DNA of 64,000 nucleotides from an uncultured Acidimicrobiales bacterium (GCA_938002965.1 CALKZY010000016.1:124001-188000); one strand, 5' to 3'. Shown: positions 1-9,006, numbered from the stretch's first letter. Numbers and translations are program-made. The notes: generated by a model from the letters alone, not told the origin.

Positions 1-2
1 AC

Positions 3-620
3 GCCAAAGGTATGCTGGCCGAGACCAAGGACGTCGATCGGGCCATGGCTCGAATCGGTGACGAGAGTCAGAGGTTGACCGAGCTGGCCAACGAAATGCT
101 CCGGCTGGCGCGTAACGACGAGGAGCCTGGCGAGGCTGAGGCGGTTGATGTCAGTCGTCTCGTGGGGCGACTTGCCGAAGACATGCAGGCTGCGTACCCG
201 GCTCATAGCATTGAGGCTGTGCTGTCCGACGGCGATCACATGGTCCTTGGTATCCCCGGCAAGTTGTACCAGGCGCTGGTGAATCTCGGCTCGAATGCCT
301 GCAACCACAGCCCTGAGGACTTGCCGGTAAGTATCGCCGTCGCCTGGGAGTCGGAGAACGTTGTTGTCCGGGTCGTCGATCGTGGGCCGGGCGTCGATCC
401 TGAAGACCGAGCTGAGCTGTTCTCACCCTTCTACCGGTCGGATTCGGCCCGTCATCGCAGCGGCCAGCACGGAGCCGGTCTAGGTCTGGCACTCGTTCGA
501 CAACTTGTCGAGGAACACAGCGGCATCGTCCAGATCGAAGACACAGCCGGGGGAGGGGCGACCTTCGCTGTGCGTCTCCCGGCGATGGCCAGTGAACCTT
601 TGGCAGATACGGGAGCCTAA
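3..620 (+). CDS. Sensor histidine kinase, C-terminal part (5' end outside window)
   Basis: The open frame runs in from the left edge, so the gene is truncated and its sensor and most of its dimerization region are missing. What remains is the end of a HisKA-like helix (start DVDRAMARIGDESQRL) and a complete HATPase_c domain. The N box (LVNLGSNACNHSP), G1 box (DRGPGVD), F box (FSPFYRSD) and G2 box (GAGLGLALV) are all visible and intact. These bind ATP for autophosphorylation in two-component systems. The pattern GAGLGLALVRQLVEEHSG is typical of membrane-bound OmpR-associated kinases, so a response regulator gene probably lies upstream, outside the window. The signal sensed cannot be inferred. 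No partner gene follows; a 209-bp non-coding stretch with a hairpin comes next. Confidence 0.93.
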   Translation, partial: AKGMLAETKDVDRAMARIGDESQRLTELANEMLRLARNDEEPGEAEAVDVSRLVGRLAEDMQAAYPAHSIEAVLSDGDHMVLGIPGKLYQALVNLGSNACNHSPEDLPVSIAVAWESENVVVRVVDRGPGVDPEDRAELFSPFYRSDSARHRSGQHGAGLGLALVRQLVEEHSGIVQIEDTAGGGATFAVRLPAMASEPLADTGA

Positions 621-627
621 AAAGCCA

Positions 628-666
628 GGAGCAGGACCCACGTATTGCCGCACTGAGTCCCGCTCC
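628..666. terminator. Stem-loop downstream of the histidine kinase gene
   Basis: GGAGC-A-GGAC at 628-637 can pair with GTCC-C-GCTCC at 657-666, giving a 9-bp stem with one internal mismatch and a 19-nt loop. It begins 7 bases after the kinase stop codon, so it may act as a transcript end, but there is no T-run after it. It directly precedes the first copy of the 23-bp direct repeat. Confidence 0.4.
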
Positions 667-670
667 CTAC

Positions 671-693
671 CCGGATGGCTGAGGGCCCCATCC
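671..693 (+). repeat. 23-bp direct repeat, copy 1 (left of the monooxygenase gene)
   Basis: These 23 bases are identical to 2570-2592. The core has dyad symmetry (CCGGATGG on the left, CCATCC on the right, around CTGAGGGCC), so each copy can fold into a small hairpin. In both copies a longer hairpin lies immediately to the left. The two copies have the same orientation and bracket the minus-strand monooxygenase gene. I found no third copy in the window by reading. Confidence 0.7.
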
Positions 694-829
694 CGGCACG
701 CTGATCGAAAAGTCGGCACGAGTTCTCTTGGCGTTGAGCCTAATGGGCTGTACTGGGCAGGTGGCACTGTGACATCTGCCTAACGAGCGAATGCCGCTAG
801 GCCCGATGGCCTAACAGTTGCCTGCCCGG

Positions 830-2452
830 CTACCGAAACGAGAGTTCGTTGTAGCCGCCAGCTGCGATCTCATCGAGCCGCTTTTGGTACTTGGGTGCAC
901 CACCGTTGTAGACGACGTGACGCATGGTTCCTTCACCGTGACCCTCGACGTTGGAGTTGTATCCGGTGAACCACCCCTTTGACTTTCGCAGCAGCATGAT
1001 CTCGTACATCTGCTTGATGTGGGTCACCCACTCCAGTTCGCCTTCAAGGCTGGCTTCCACCCGAGCGTGTCCGGCATCGCTCATGTGAACGAGCAGATTG
1101 GTTATCCAATCGACCCCAGTTTCGATCCCACGGGGAAAGTTGGTGGAAGCGTTGCCGCTCTGAGGCCCGGCGATCATCAAGAAGTTCGGGAAGCCGTGAG
1201 ACAAGACTCCGACAAACGTCGAGGGGTCATGCCGCCATTTTTCGCCAAGAGACAGTCCACCGGATCCATTGATATTGATCTTGTCGAAGGCTCCGGTTAT
1301 GGCGTCGAAGCCGGTGGCAAACACGATGACATCGACCTCAAATTGGGATTCCGTTGTTCGAATGCCACTGGTCGTTATCTCTTTGATCGGCGTATCGGCG
1401 ACATCAACGAGGGCGACGTTCGGCCGATTGTAGGCCTCAAGATAGTTGGTCTCGAGTGGAACCCGCTGATAGCCGAAGCCGTGGTCGGTGGGAATCAGCT
1501 TCTCAGCCAGTTCCGGATTATCGACGCGCTCCCTCATCCGCTGGGCCATATAGGCGGAAAACTCACGGTTGGCATCCTCGTCAATGAAGATCTCAACGAA
1601 GTTCTGAAGCCAAATACCGAATCCGCGTTCGTCGTACAGGCGATCCCACAGCTCCAGCCGTTCTTGAGGCGTAACCGTCCAGAATCCACGGCGGTCGGGT
1701 TGGTGGATGAACGCCCCAGGGGTCGACCGGCAGGTGGCGAAGATGTCGTCGTAGCTCTGTCGGATCTCGGACATCTCGGCTGCCGAGATCTCGGCATTGT
1801 TGAGCGGCGCCACCCAGTTGGGTCGGCGTTGGAAGACCGTGAGCTGGCCGACCTTGTCCTGGATCTCCCCAATCACCTGGATACCTGTTGCCCCAGTGCC
1901 GATCACGGCTACTCGTTTGTCCCGGAGGTCTAGGCCTTCCGATGGCCAGTGGTGGGTATGGAAGGCCTGGCCGGCAAAGGAATCCAAACCCTCGATAGCC
2001 GGAAGCGTCGGCGTTGACAGCAGGCCAACCCCGGTGATGACGAATCGACTTTTGGTAGTTGATCCGTCAGCCAGGGTTATGGTCCAGGCGAGGTTGACCT
2101 CGTCCCAGGACAGAGCCTCGACTCGCGAGTCGAACCGCATGTGGCGACGTAGGTCGTAGGTATCGACAACTGTTTGTAGGTAGCGGAGATTCTCCGGCTG
2201 CCCTGAGAAGTGTTCGCGCCAATGCCAGCTCTCCAGAACCTCGGTCGCCCACGAATAGCCGTAGGTGTAGGACTCGGAGTCGAATCGGGCGCCCGGGTAA
2301 CGATTCCAGAACCAGGTTCCGCCCAGGTCTGCACCGGACTCCAACACAACTGCGTTCCAGCCGAGATCGGTGAGTCGTTTGATCTGGTAAATACCAGCTA
2401 CTCCGGCGCCGATGACGACGGCGTCGTACGACTGGTCAAGGTCCGAATTCAT
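830..2452 (-). CDS. Flavin-containing Baeyer-Villiger-type monooxygenase
   Basis: A 540-residue cytoplasmic FAD/NADPH monooxygenase. The FAD-binding Rossmann motif GAGVAG is at residues 15-20 and the NADPH-binding motif GTGATG at 185-190. Between them lies FAGQAFHTHHWP (159-170), which fits the Baeyer-Villiger fingerprint FxGxxxHxxxWP. The GTWFWNRYPGARFD segment (45-58) is characteristic of the cyclohexanone/phenylacetone monooxygenase group. Such enzymes insert oxygen next to a ketone, making esters or lactones from O2 and NADPH. The length matches the family. The natural substrate (cyclic ketone, steroid or linear ketone) cannot be read from sequence. The gene stands alone, is divergent from the copper ATPase gene, and sits between two copies of a 23-bp direct repeat. 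Confidence 0.9.
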   Translation of the reverse strand: MNSDLDQSYDAVVIGAGVAGIYQIKRLTDLGWNAVVLESGADLGGTWFWNRYPGARFDSESYTYGYSWATEVLESWHWREHFSGQPENLRYLQTVVDTYDLRRHMRFDSRVEALSWDEVNLAWTITLADGSTTKSRFVITGVGLLSTPTLPAIEGLDSFAGQAFHTHHWPSEGLDLRDKRVAVIGTGATGIQVIGEIQDKVGQLTVFQRRPNWVAPLNNAEISAAEMSEIRQSYDDIFATCRSTPGAFIHQPDRRGFWTVTPQERLELWDRLYDERGFGIWLQNFVEIFIDEDANREFSAYMAQRMRERVDNPELAEKLIPTDHGFGYQRVPLETNYLEAYNRPNVALVDVADTPIKEITTSGIRTTESQFEVDVIVFATGFDAITGAFDKININGSGGLSLGEKWRHDPSTFVGVLSHGFPNFLMIAGPQSGNASTNFPRGIETGVDWITNLLVHMSDAGHARVEASLEGELEWVTHIKQMYEIMLLRKSKGWFTGYNSNVEGHGEGTMRHVVYNGGAPKYQKRLDEIAAGGYNELSFR

Positions 2453-2523
2453 GTTCCAACACTACTGCTGCAGCTGACCGCGGTCCCAAGCAAGACGGGT
2501 TCGGACTGGACAGCGGAGGGGAG

Positions 2524-2567
2524 GTGGGGTGGAGGTCGAGTCGCCCAACTGTCGATCTCCACCCCAC
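2524..2567. repeat. Long inverted repeat (16-bp stem) upstream of the monooxygenase gene
   Basis: The arm at 2524-2539 pairs with 2552-2567 over 16 positions, with only one G-U type pair, around a 12-nt loop. It lies in the 230-bp region between the divergent monooxygenase and copper ATPase genes. It has no T-run. The second copy of the 23-bp direct repeat begins two bases later. It could insulate the two promoters, protect an mRNA end, or be part of a compound repeat element. Confidence 0.6.
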
Positions 2568-2569
2568 AT

Positions 2570-2592
2570 CCGGATGGCTGAGGGCCCCATCC
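2570..2592 (+). repeat. 23-bp direct repeat, copy 2
   Basis: Identical to 671-693 and in the same orientation. Here the dyad is better: CCGGATGG at the left pairs with CCATCCGG at the right (to 2594). It lies next to the 16-bp-stem inverted repeat at 2524-2567. Confidence 0.7.
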
Positions 2593-2686
2593 GGAGTTCT
2601 CCCGGTACTTCTCAATCGGCCTTAGATTGTTCAGTTGTGAACATAGTTGCTTGATTTTCGAAGTGTTTTGTAGCGCCTCTCGGTGC

Positions 2687-2718
2687 TTGACCTTCTAGCC
2701 AACTGGAAGGTCTACAAT
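2687..2718 (+). promoter_or_regulatory. MerR/CueR-type promoter and operator of the copper ATPase gene
   Basis: The -35 element TTGACC (2687-2692) and the -10 element TACAAT (2713-2718) are separated by 20 bp, longer than the usual 17. This is the hallmark of promoters activated by MerR-family metal sensors, which twist the over-long spacer. The spacer is filled by a dyad at 2690-2711: left half ACCTTCTAG, centre CCAA, right half CTGGAAGGT, with one mismatch between halves. ACCTTC...GGAAGGT is the classic CueR-type half-site pair. Transcription would begin about 7 bases after the -10, at the ATG of the ATPase gene (2725). The regulator gene is not in the window. Confidence 0.85.
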
Positions 2719-2724
2719 GGAGCC

Positions 2725-4917
2725 ATGACAACCAACGCGCCAAGCACTGAACAGGTGACCCTCACCGAACTGGCGATCGATGGTATGAGTTGTGCCGCCT
2801 GCGCCAACCGCATCGAAAAGCGCCTCAGCAGCGTCCCTTCGGTCTCCGACGCGCGGGTCAACTTCGCCTTGGCCCGCGCCGTGGTCGCCCACGACGGCTC
2901 GATCGAGGCATCAAGCCTCGCGGCCGAAGTTGAAGCTCTCGGCTACTCGATTGTGGAACAAGAAGATCATGCGGACCTAGAGGATGAACGGGAGCGGAAT
3001 CTGGCTTTGCGCACCAAGGTTGCCGTCCTGCTTGCACTGCCGGCGATGGCTCTATCGATGATTCCCAGTCTGCAGTTCGACGGCTGGGAGTGGGTCGTGG
3101 CAGCGCTTTCGCTACCCGTGATCCTCTGGGCCGGATGGATCTTCCCCCGGGCGGCGTGGATGAACCTTCGCCAAGGCGCCACGACAATGGACACGCTGGT
3201 CTCGCTTGGCTCTCTTTCTGCCCTGACCTGGTCGTTGGTCGTGTTGATCGGTGGAGTCGGTGACGGCCATGTCTACTTCGAAACCGGAGCGGTGATCGTC
3301 GCCCTCATCTTGTTGGGCAAGTGGTTTGAGATTCGAGCCAAGCGGCGATCTGGTGACGCTATACGAGCGTTGGCTGACCTAGGGGCTCCGACCGCAGAAC
3401 TCGTCGACGGGACCGAGATACCGGTTGAAGAGCTGACGAGCGGGACGTTGTTTGTCGTGCGACCGGGCCAACGGATTGCGACCGACGGTGTCGTAGTCGA
3501 AGGCCATTCCTCCGTCGACTCGTCGATGGTCACCGGCGAACCGGTTCCAGTCGAAGTGGGTCCGGACGACGAAGTGGTCGGTGCGACGGTGAACGCCAAT
3601 GGCTTCCTTACTGTCCGGGCAACAAAGGTCGGGTCCGAGACTGTGCTTGCTCAGATCGTCCGGCTCGTCGATCAAGCACAGTCGGGTCGGGCCGAAGTGC
3701 AGCGACTGGCTGACAGGGTGGCGGGCGTTTTCGTTCCGTTAGCCATCTTGACCTCAGCTGTCACCTTGCTTGCCTGGCTGGTGCTCGGGTTCGAAGCCGA
3801 CGACGCGTTCACTGCGGCGGTGGCGGTCTTGATCATCGCCTGCCCGTGCGCCCTCGGGTTGGCCACGCCCCTCGCCATCATGGTCGGGACCGGGCGGGGT
3901 GCGCAGATGGGTGTCATTATCAAAGGAGCCGACATCTTGGAGGACACAAGGCGCATCGACGCCGTCGTGGTTGACAAGACCGGCACAGTTACAGAGGGCA
4001 GAATGACCGTTGTTGGCGTATCGGCTCCGCTGCTCGACAACGATGAGAAAATGGCAGTACATCTGATGGCTGCCGCGGCAGAAGCCCGCTCTGAGCATCC
4101 GATAGCGGCGGCAATCGCCGCATCGGCTTCGGACGTTGGCGAACTGCCGACCGTTGAACAGTTTCGCAATGTGCCCGGCTCTGGTGTTACGGCGACGATC
4201 GAAAGCCGCACAGCGGGAAGGTGCGAAGTCGATGTGGGCAGACGGTCCCTGTTCGGCAGTATCAGCGAATCGGTCGAACAGGAGGCCGCCGAAGCCGAGA
4301 TGTCCGGTTCAACGGTCGTGTTCGCCGGACGCGATGGAGTCGCCGAAATCGTCTTCGAAGTAGCCGATCGCATCAAGGAGACATCGCGCTCAGCGGTCGA
4401 AGCTTTCACCGAGTTGGGGCTGACCACTACGCTGCTCACCGGTGACAACGAGCGCACAGCTCGCACCGTCGCTCAAGCGGTGGGAATCGAGCATGTGATC
4501 GCCGAAGTGTTTCCAGACGATAAGGCTGCTGTCGTACGAGATCTTCAAGAAGCAGGTAAGCGGGTGGCCATGGTGGGAGATGGTATCAACGACGCTCCGG
4601 CACTGGCCCAGGCAGATCTTGGCATTGCCGTTGGCACAGGAACTGATGTCGCCATCGAGGCGTCGGACTTGACGATTGTCAGTGGAGATCTTCGCGCCGT
4701 GGCCGATGCGATCGCCCTGTCCCGCCGGACGCTGGCGACGATCAAGGGAAACCTCTTTTGGGCTTTTGCGTACAACGCTGCCGCTATACCTCTTGCTGCC
4801 ATGGGCGTGCTGAACCCTATGATCGCCGCAGGGGCCATGGGACTCTCTTCGCTGTTCGTTGTTTCCAACAGCCTGCGCCTGCGAGGCTTCGAAGGCTATC
4901 GAGCCCGACCGGCGTAG
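2725..4917 (+). CDS. copA: Copper-type heavy-metal P1B ATPase
   Basis: A 730-residue membrane pump that exports monovalent copper (or silver) using ATP. The N-terminal HMA metal-binding domain has GMSCAACA at residues 20-27. The membrane ion-binding CPC triad is in ACPCALG (C373, C375), the phosphorylated aspartate is D417 in DKTGT, and the actuator TGEP, SEHPIA and GDGINDAP motifs are all present. I chose the ATG at 2725 rather than an in-frame start at 2683: the promoter's -10 box ends at 2718, so the transcript should start at about 2725, giving a leaderless mRNA. The CPC plus HMA pattern and a CueR-type operator point to copper rather than zinc or cadmium. No chaperone or regulator gene is adjacent. 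Confidence 0.95.
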   Translation: MTTNAPSTEQVTLTELAIDGMSCAACANRIEKRLSSVPSVSDARVNFALARAVVAHDGSIEASSLAAEVEALGYSIVEQEDHADLEDERERNLALRTKVAVLLALPAMALSMIPSLQFDGWEWVVAALSLPVILWAGWIFPRAAWMNLRQGATTMDTLVSLGSLSALTWSLVVLIGGVGDGHVYFETGAVIVALILLGKWFEIRAKRRSGDAIRALADLGAPTAELVDGTEIPVEELTSGTLFVVRPGQRIATDGVVVEGHSSVDSSMVTGEPVPVEVGPDDEVVGATVNANGFLTVRATKVGSETVLAQIVRLVDQAQSGRAEVQRLADRVAGVFVPLAILTSAVTLLAWLVLGFEADDAFTAAVAVLIIACPCALGLATPLAIMVGTGRGAQMGVIIKGADILEDTRRIDAVVVDKTGTVTEGRMTVVGVSAPLLDNDEKMAVHLMAAAAEARSEHPIAAAIAASASDVGELPTVEQFRNVPGSGVTATIESRTAGRCEVDVGRRSLFGSISESVEQEAAEAEMSGSTVVFAGRDGVAEIVFEVADRIKETSRSAVEAFTELGLTTTLLTGDNERTARTVAQAVGIEHVIAEVFPDDKAAVVRDLQEAGKRVAMVGDGINDAPALAQADLGIAVGTGTDVAIEASDLTIVSGDLRAVADAIALSRRTLATIKGNLFWAFAYNAAAIPLAAMGVLNPMIAAGAMGLSSLFVVSNSLRLRGFEGYRARPA

Positions 4918-4929
4918 GCCGGGTTGCCC

Positions 4930-5811
4930 CTAGCGAACGGGCGGAAGCCAGTCAGCGATGGCTTTGCCGATCTGGTCGGGAGAGTCTTCTTGAATGAAAT
5001 GGCTGCCGGGCACAGTCACTTCGGTCAGGTTCGGCCAACTTCGACAGAACTCCCGCTGAGGGCCGATAAGGATGGCGCCGGGATCGGCGTTGACGAATAA
5101 CTTCGGCACCTCCGAGGTGGCTAGCCAGTCGGCGTAGTCGGCGACTATCGCAGTCACGTCGGCCGGTTCGCCTTCGATTGGTATCTCTCGCGGCCAGGTC
5201 AGGGTTGGGCGTCGGTGCTCTGCCTTAGTAAAGGGACGCCGGTACTCATCATGTTCCGGCTGCGTGAGGTCACGAAGAATCGAGCCGGGCAGGACTGCTT
5301 CGACAAACAGGTTCTTTTCAATGACCATTGATTCTCCATTGTCGGAGCGGAAACCTTGGAAAACGCCCCGAGCTGCGTCGGGCCACTCGTCCCAGGTGAC
5401 GGGCCGCACGATGGCCTCCATAAAGGCGATGCCTGCCACGCGATCGGGGTTGCGTCGGGCCCAGTCGAATCCAAGAGCTGACCCCCAGTCGTGGATGACG
5501 AACACGACGTCGTCCCCGAGTTCGAGTTGGTCGAAGAGCCCGTCCAAGTAGTGGCGGTGATCAACGAATCGATATGACCCTGGACCGGTGTCGTCCAGCT
5601 TGTCCGAATCACCATGCCCAATCAGGTCAGGAGCGATGCAGCGTGCGTGGCTTGAGATGGCAGGAATGATGTTGCGCCAAAGATATGACGACGTCGGATT
5701 TCCATGGAGGAAGATGACGCTACGTCCCTCGCCCGACTCGTGGTACGCCATCTGCCTTCCCTCGACAGTGAGGTGGGATTTCGGCAGGGGTTGAGGGTCA
5801 AACGAGTTCAT
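4930..5811 (-). CDS. dhaA: Haloalkane dehalogenase (HLD-II type)
   Basis: A 293-residue alpha/beta hydrolase matching haloalkane dehalogenases in length and motifs. The nucleophile is D108 in HDWGSALG, directly followed by the halide-stabilizing W109. The second halide-binding residue is N38 in HGNPTSSYLW. The acid is E132 in FMEAIVRP, the position used by subfamily II (DhaA/LinB), and the base is H271 in GSHFIQEDSPD. These enzymes hydrolyse carbon-halogen bonds in alkyl halides to alcohol plus halide without cofactors. A luciferase-like homologue can share this fold, but the full pentad of HLD-II residues favours a dehalogenase. The gene converges with the copper ATPase gene 12 bases away; no transporter or alcohol dehydrogenase is next to it, so the physiological substrate is open. 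Confidence 0.93.
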   Translation of the reverse strand: MNSFDPQPLPKSHLTVEGRQMAYHESGEGRSVIFLHGNPTSSYLWRNIIPAISSHARCIAPDLIGHGDSDKLDDTGPGSYRFVDHRHYLDGLFDQLELGDDVVFVIHDWGSALGFDWARRNPDRVAGIAFMEAIVRPVTWDEWPDAARGVFQGFRSDNGESMVIEKNLFVEAVLPGSILRDLTQPEHDEYRRPFTKAEHRRPTLTWPREIPIEGEPADVTAIVADYADWLATSEVPKLFVNADPGAILIGPQREFCRSWPNLTEVTVPGSHFIQEDSPDQIGKAIADWLPPVR

Positions 5812-5895
5812 ATCGATGCGCTCCTTGAGACGTTCTTTACGACCAGCACATTAGTGGCCAGAGCTAGATAGAGCGGGGCCGAACGTCGGATTTCG

Positions 5896-7347
5896 GTGAA
5901 CGTCAAGACTCCCGTTAGCGTGGCCGAGGTGACGCCTGAGGAGTTTCGAACCGCCGGACACGACCTGATCGACTGGATCGCCGATCGTCGACTTAGCGTC
6001 GAACAACGCCCGGTTCGCCCCGACGTTGAACCGGGCGACATAGCGGCGGGTCTGCCCAGTCATCCTCCTGACGCCAAGGTGCAGGCCGATGCGGTATTAC
6101 GAGACCTCGAACAACTGGTGGCGCCGGGGATCACCGAGGTCCAGCATCCGATGCACTTCGGGTGGTTCCCGTCGAACGCCAGCCTCTCGTCGATTCTGGG
6201 GGACATGGCGTCGAGTGGACTGTCGTCTCTAGGTATTTCGTGGGAGTCGTCTCCGGCACTCACCGAAGTTGAAGAGGTGGTGGTCGAGTGGTTGCGTTCG
6301 CTGACCGGGCTCAGCGCGGATTGGTCTGGAGTCATCCAAGACACGGCATCGACGGCGTGCCTGGTGGCGTTGATCGCAGCCCGTGAACGTGCAACCGAAC
6401 ATTCCCAGGCTGGGGACGGATTGCGTGGGTTTGGACTGCCCCTGCACGTGTACACCACCGACGAAGCCCATTCGTCGGTTCGGAAAGCGGCGTTGCTGGC
6501 TGGCTTCGCTGCGAACGATATTCGCGTAGTCGGCGTTGACCCCAGTTCAAGGGAGATGTTGCCGGATCGACTAGCCGCCCAGATCGCCGACGATCTCGAT
6601 GCCGGGGGAGTACCGACGGCTCTTGTCGCCTCGCTGGGCTCGACCGGGGTTACCGCCTTTGATCCGCTACCCGCCATAGCGGAGATCGTGAAGCCTCATG
6701 GAGTTTGGATTCATGTCGACGCGGCCATGGCAGGCTCCGCCATGCTGTTGCCCGAGTTCCGTCATCTGTTCGATGGAGTGGAGAGCGCCGACTCGCTCTC
6801 GTGGAACCCGCACAAGTGGATGGGCACCATCTTGGATACGTCGCTGCTATATCTGAAGGATCCGGAGCATCTCATCCGTGTGATGTCCACCAACCCGAGC
6901 TATCTACGCTCAACCTCGGGGGGAGAGGCCACTCAATACCGTGATTGGGGCATTCCCTTGGGTCGACGGTTCAGGGCACTCAAGCTGTGGTACCAGCTTC
7001 GTATCGACGGCCCGGAGCAAATCCGAACGCGGCTCCGTCGAGACCTGGCTAATGCCGCCTGGTTTGCCCAACAGATCGAACAACGACCCGGATGGGATGT
7101 GGTGGCCCCTGTTCGACTGCAGACAGTTTGTACCCGTCACACCCCACCAGGAATCGACGGCGACGACGAAGCCATTAGTCAACACAACCTGGACTGGGTA
7201 CGTCGCCTGAATCGATCGGGTGAGGCCTTTTTGTCCCCCTCCATGCTCGACGGCAAGTGGATCGCCAGGGTTTCAGTCGGGGTCGAGGCAACTGAACGGG
7301 TCCATTTGGAACGACTGCTCGTATTGATGGACCGGTACGCCGGCTAG
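5896..7347 (+). CDS. PLP-dependent group II amino acid decarboxylase
   Basis: A 483-residue protein of the aromatic-L-amino-acid/glutamate decarboxylase family. The PLP lysine is K307 in SWNPHKWMG, and the upstream HVDAAMAGSA segment supplies the aspartate that holds the pyridine nitrogen. The stretch HPMHFGWFPSNASLSSILGDM near the N-terminus (split over residues about 82-102) is typical of tyrosine/tryptophan/DOPA decarboxylases. It would remove CO2 from an amino acid to give an amine; aromatic substrates are likeliest by family, but specificity is not proven. The start is a GTG; no strong ribosome site precedes it. The neighbours do not form an obvious pathway. The next gene begins 36 bases downstream in the same direction. 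Confidence 0.88.
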   Translation: MNVKTPVSVAEVTPEEFRTAGHDLIDWIADRRLSVEQRPVRPDVEPGDIAAGLPSHPPDAKVQADAVLRDLEQLVAPGITEVQHPMHFGWFPSNASLSSILGDMASSGLSSLGISWESSPALTEVEEVVVEWLRSLTGLSADWSGVIQDTASTACLVALIAARERATEHSQAGDGLRGFGLPLHVYTTDEAHSSVRKAALLAGFAANDIRVVGVDPSSREMLPDRLAAQIADDLDAGGVPTALVASLGSTGVTAFDPLPAIAEIVKPHGVWIHVDAAMAGSAMLLPEFRHLFDGVESADSLSWNPHKWMGTILDTSLLYLKDPEHLIRVMSTNPSYLRSTSGGEATQYRDWGIPLGRRFRALKLWYQLRIDGPEQIRTRLRRDLANAAWFAQQIEQRPGWDVVAPVRLQTVCTRHTPPGIDGDDEAISQHNLDWVRRLNRSGEAFLSPSMLDGKWIARVSVGVEATERVHLERLLVLMDRYAG

Positions 7348-7383
7348 AAGATGTTCGGCTAGATCAATTGAGGTGCCCGCCCG

Positions 7384-8985
7384 ATGACGGCGGTACCTTG
7401 GTCGCCTATGAGAGCCCCAAACGTGCTGATGATCATGGCCGATCAACTGGCACCGCATTTCACCGGAACGTACGGACACTCCCTAGTCAAGACGCCGAAC
7501 ATCGACTCACTAGCCGAACGCGGCGTTCGTTTCGACGCCACCTATGCCCACTCACCACTGTGTGCGCCGGCCAGATTCACGATGCTGAGCGGACGCACCG
7601 TGAGCGACATCGGCGCCTGGGACAACGCCGCAGAGTTCCCGGCGACCAACCCCACGCTGGCCCACTATCTGCGCCTGCTCGGCTACCGCACCACGCTCAG
7701 CGGAAAGATGCACTTTGTTGGACCGGACCAGCTTCATGGTTTTGATGAACGTCTAACCACCGACATTTATCCTGCGGACTTTGCTTGGACCCCAAACTGG
7801 GACCGCGCCGACGAGCGAATCGGCAAGTGGTATCACGGCATGGACACGTTGCACGAAGCTGGCCAGGCCAAAGCTACGTACCAGATCGACTACGACGAGG
7901 AGGTCGGCTTTGCCGCCAAGCGCAAGCTGTACGACCTGGCCAGAGAAGACAGCGAGAGCCCGTTCTTCTTGTGCGCCTCCTTCATCCATCCGCACGACCC
8001 CTACGTCGCCCGTCCGCAATGGTGGGACTTGTATGACCATGACGCCATCGATATGCCCGACGTCCCGGACCTTGAAGGATTAGATCCCCACACTCGCCGG
8101 ATTCGAGCGGGCATACAAGCGGACACGGTCGGCTACGACGAAGACCATGTCCGCAACTCGCGGCACGGGTACTACGCCAACACTAGCTACTTTGATGACT
8201 GGGTGGGCCAGCTGGTGGAGGTACTGACCGAGACCGACCAGATCGACTCGACGGTGGTGATAGTCACCAGCGATCACGGCGACATGTTGGGAGATCGCGG
8301 GGCCTGGTTCAAGATGAGCTTCCACGAGCGCTCGGCCCGGGTTCCGTTGGTAGTCTCCGGCCCGGGTGTTGCTCCTGGAACGACGGTGACCAACGCCAGC
8401 AGCCACCTCGACTACCTGCCGACAATCCTGGACATCGCTTGCGATGGTGGCGAGTGGCCCGAGCTTGGTGTTGAACTTGCCGGACGCTCGCTCTGGGAAT
8501 CGGCCTGCGGTGGGACCGATTTGGTTGATGAAGCCATTGGGGAGTACACGGCCGAGATGACATCTCGGCCGATGTTCATGATCCGTCGAGGTCAGTACAA
8601 GTTCATCTCGTGCGACACTGACCCGGACCAGCTGTATGACCTGTCGGCCGATCCTCTTGAGCGCAACAATCTTGCCGGAAGTGATCCAGGCACAGAGTCA
8701 CACCGTCTAGCCCAGGACTTCGCTGCCGAAGTCACCAAGCGATGGGACGCCGATGCCATAACCACCAGGGTGCTTGCCTCACAGCGAGCGCGTCGGGTGC
8801 TCCACCGCTCCATGACTTACAGCGCTGTGACTGACAGCGCCGTGGCTGACAGTGCCGTGACCTCGGGCAAAGTCTTCTCGTGGGATCATGCCCCTCGTCA
8901 AGACGTCGCCAACGCGTATGTGCGAAACCATATGGACTGGGACGAGGCCGGGCCTCGAAGTCGCTACCCACGGCTTGACACCTAA
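7384..8985 (+). CDS. betC: Choline-sulfatase-like type I sulfatase
   Basis: A 533-residue sulfatase. The formylglycine signature is SPLCAPARFTMLSG with the modified cysteine at C60 (CxPxR). Metal-binding Asp residues occur near the N-terminus (MIMADQ) and in SDHGDMLGDRG. The C-terminal segment with WDHAPR...YVRNHMDWD is the extension seen in choline-sulfatases (BetC), which split choline-O-sulfate into choline and sulfate in the cytoplasm; no signal peptide is present, which agrees. The ATG at 7384 follows GAGGTG by 8 bases. Just before the C-terminal extension there is a 3 x 5-residue repeat, SAVTD-SAVAD-SAVTS. No bet genes flank it, and a sulfatase-maturase is not in the window. Related phosphonate or sulfate hydrolases remain possible. 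Confidence 0.83.
   Translation: MTAVPWSPMRAPNVLMIMADQLAPHFTGTYGHSLVKTPNIDSLAERGVRFDATYAHSPLCAPARFTMLSGRTVSDIGAWDNAAEFPATNPTLAHYLRLLGYRTTLSGKMHFVGPDQLHGFDERLTTDIYPADFAWTPNWDRADERIGKWYHGMDTLHEAGQAKATYQIDYDEEVGFAAKRKLYDLAREDSESPFFLCASFIHPHDPYVARPQWWDLYDHDAIDMPDVPDLEGLDPHTRRIRAGIQADTVGYDEDHVRNSRHGYYANTSYFDDWVGQLVEVLTETDQIDSTVVIVTSDHGDMLGDRGAWFKMSFHERSARVPLVVSGPGVAPGTTVTNASSHLDYLPTILDIACDGGEWPELGVELAGRSLWESACGGTDLVDEAIGEYTAEMTSRPMFMIRRGQYKFISCDTDPDQLYDLSADPLERNNLAGSDPGTESHRLAQDFAAEVTKRWDADAITTRVLASQRARRVLHRSMTYSAVTDSAVADSAVTSGKVFSWDHAPRQDVANAYVRNHMDWDEAGPRSRYPRLDT
8821..8865 (+). repeat. 15-bp tandem repeat, three units, inside the sulfatase gene
   Basis: Units 8821-8835, 8836-8850 and 8851-8865 encode SAVTD, SAVAD and SAVTS. 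Each unit begins AG(C/T)GC(T/C)GTG. The period is a multiple of three, so copy-number change would keep the frame. It sits between the catalytic domain and the C-terminal extension. Confidence 0.85.
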
Positions 8986-9006
8986 GAATCACCAGCGCAC
9001 TCGAGG

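Noticed and set aside
3672..4466. 264-residue open frame on the minus strand inside copA
   Set aside because: It is a Ser/Thr/Ala-rich antisense shadow of the strongly conserved ATPase motifs.
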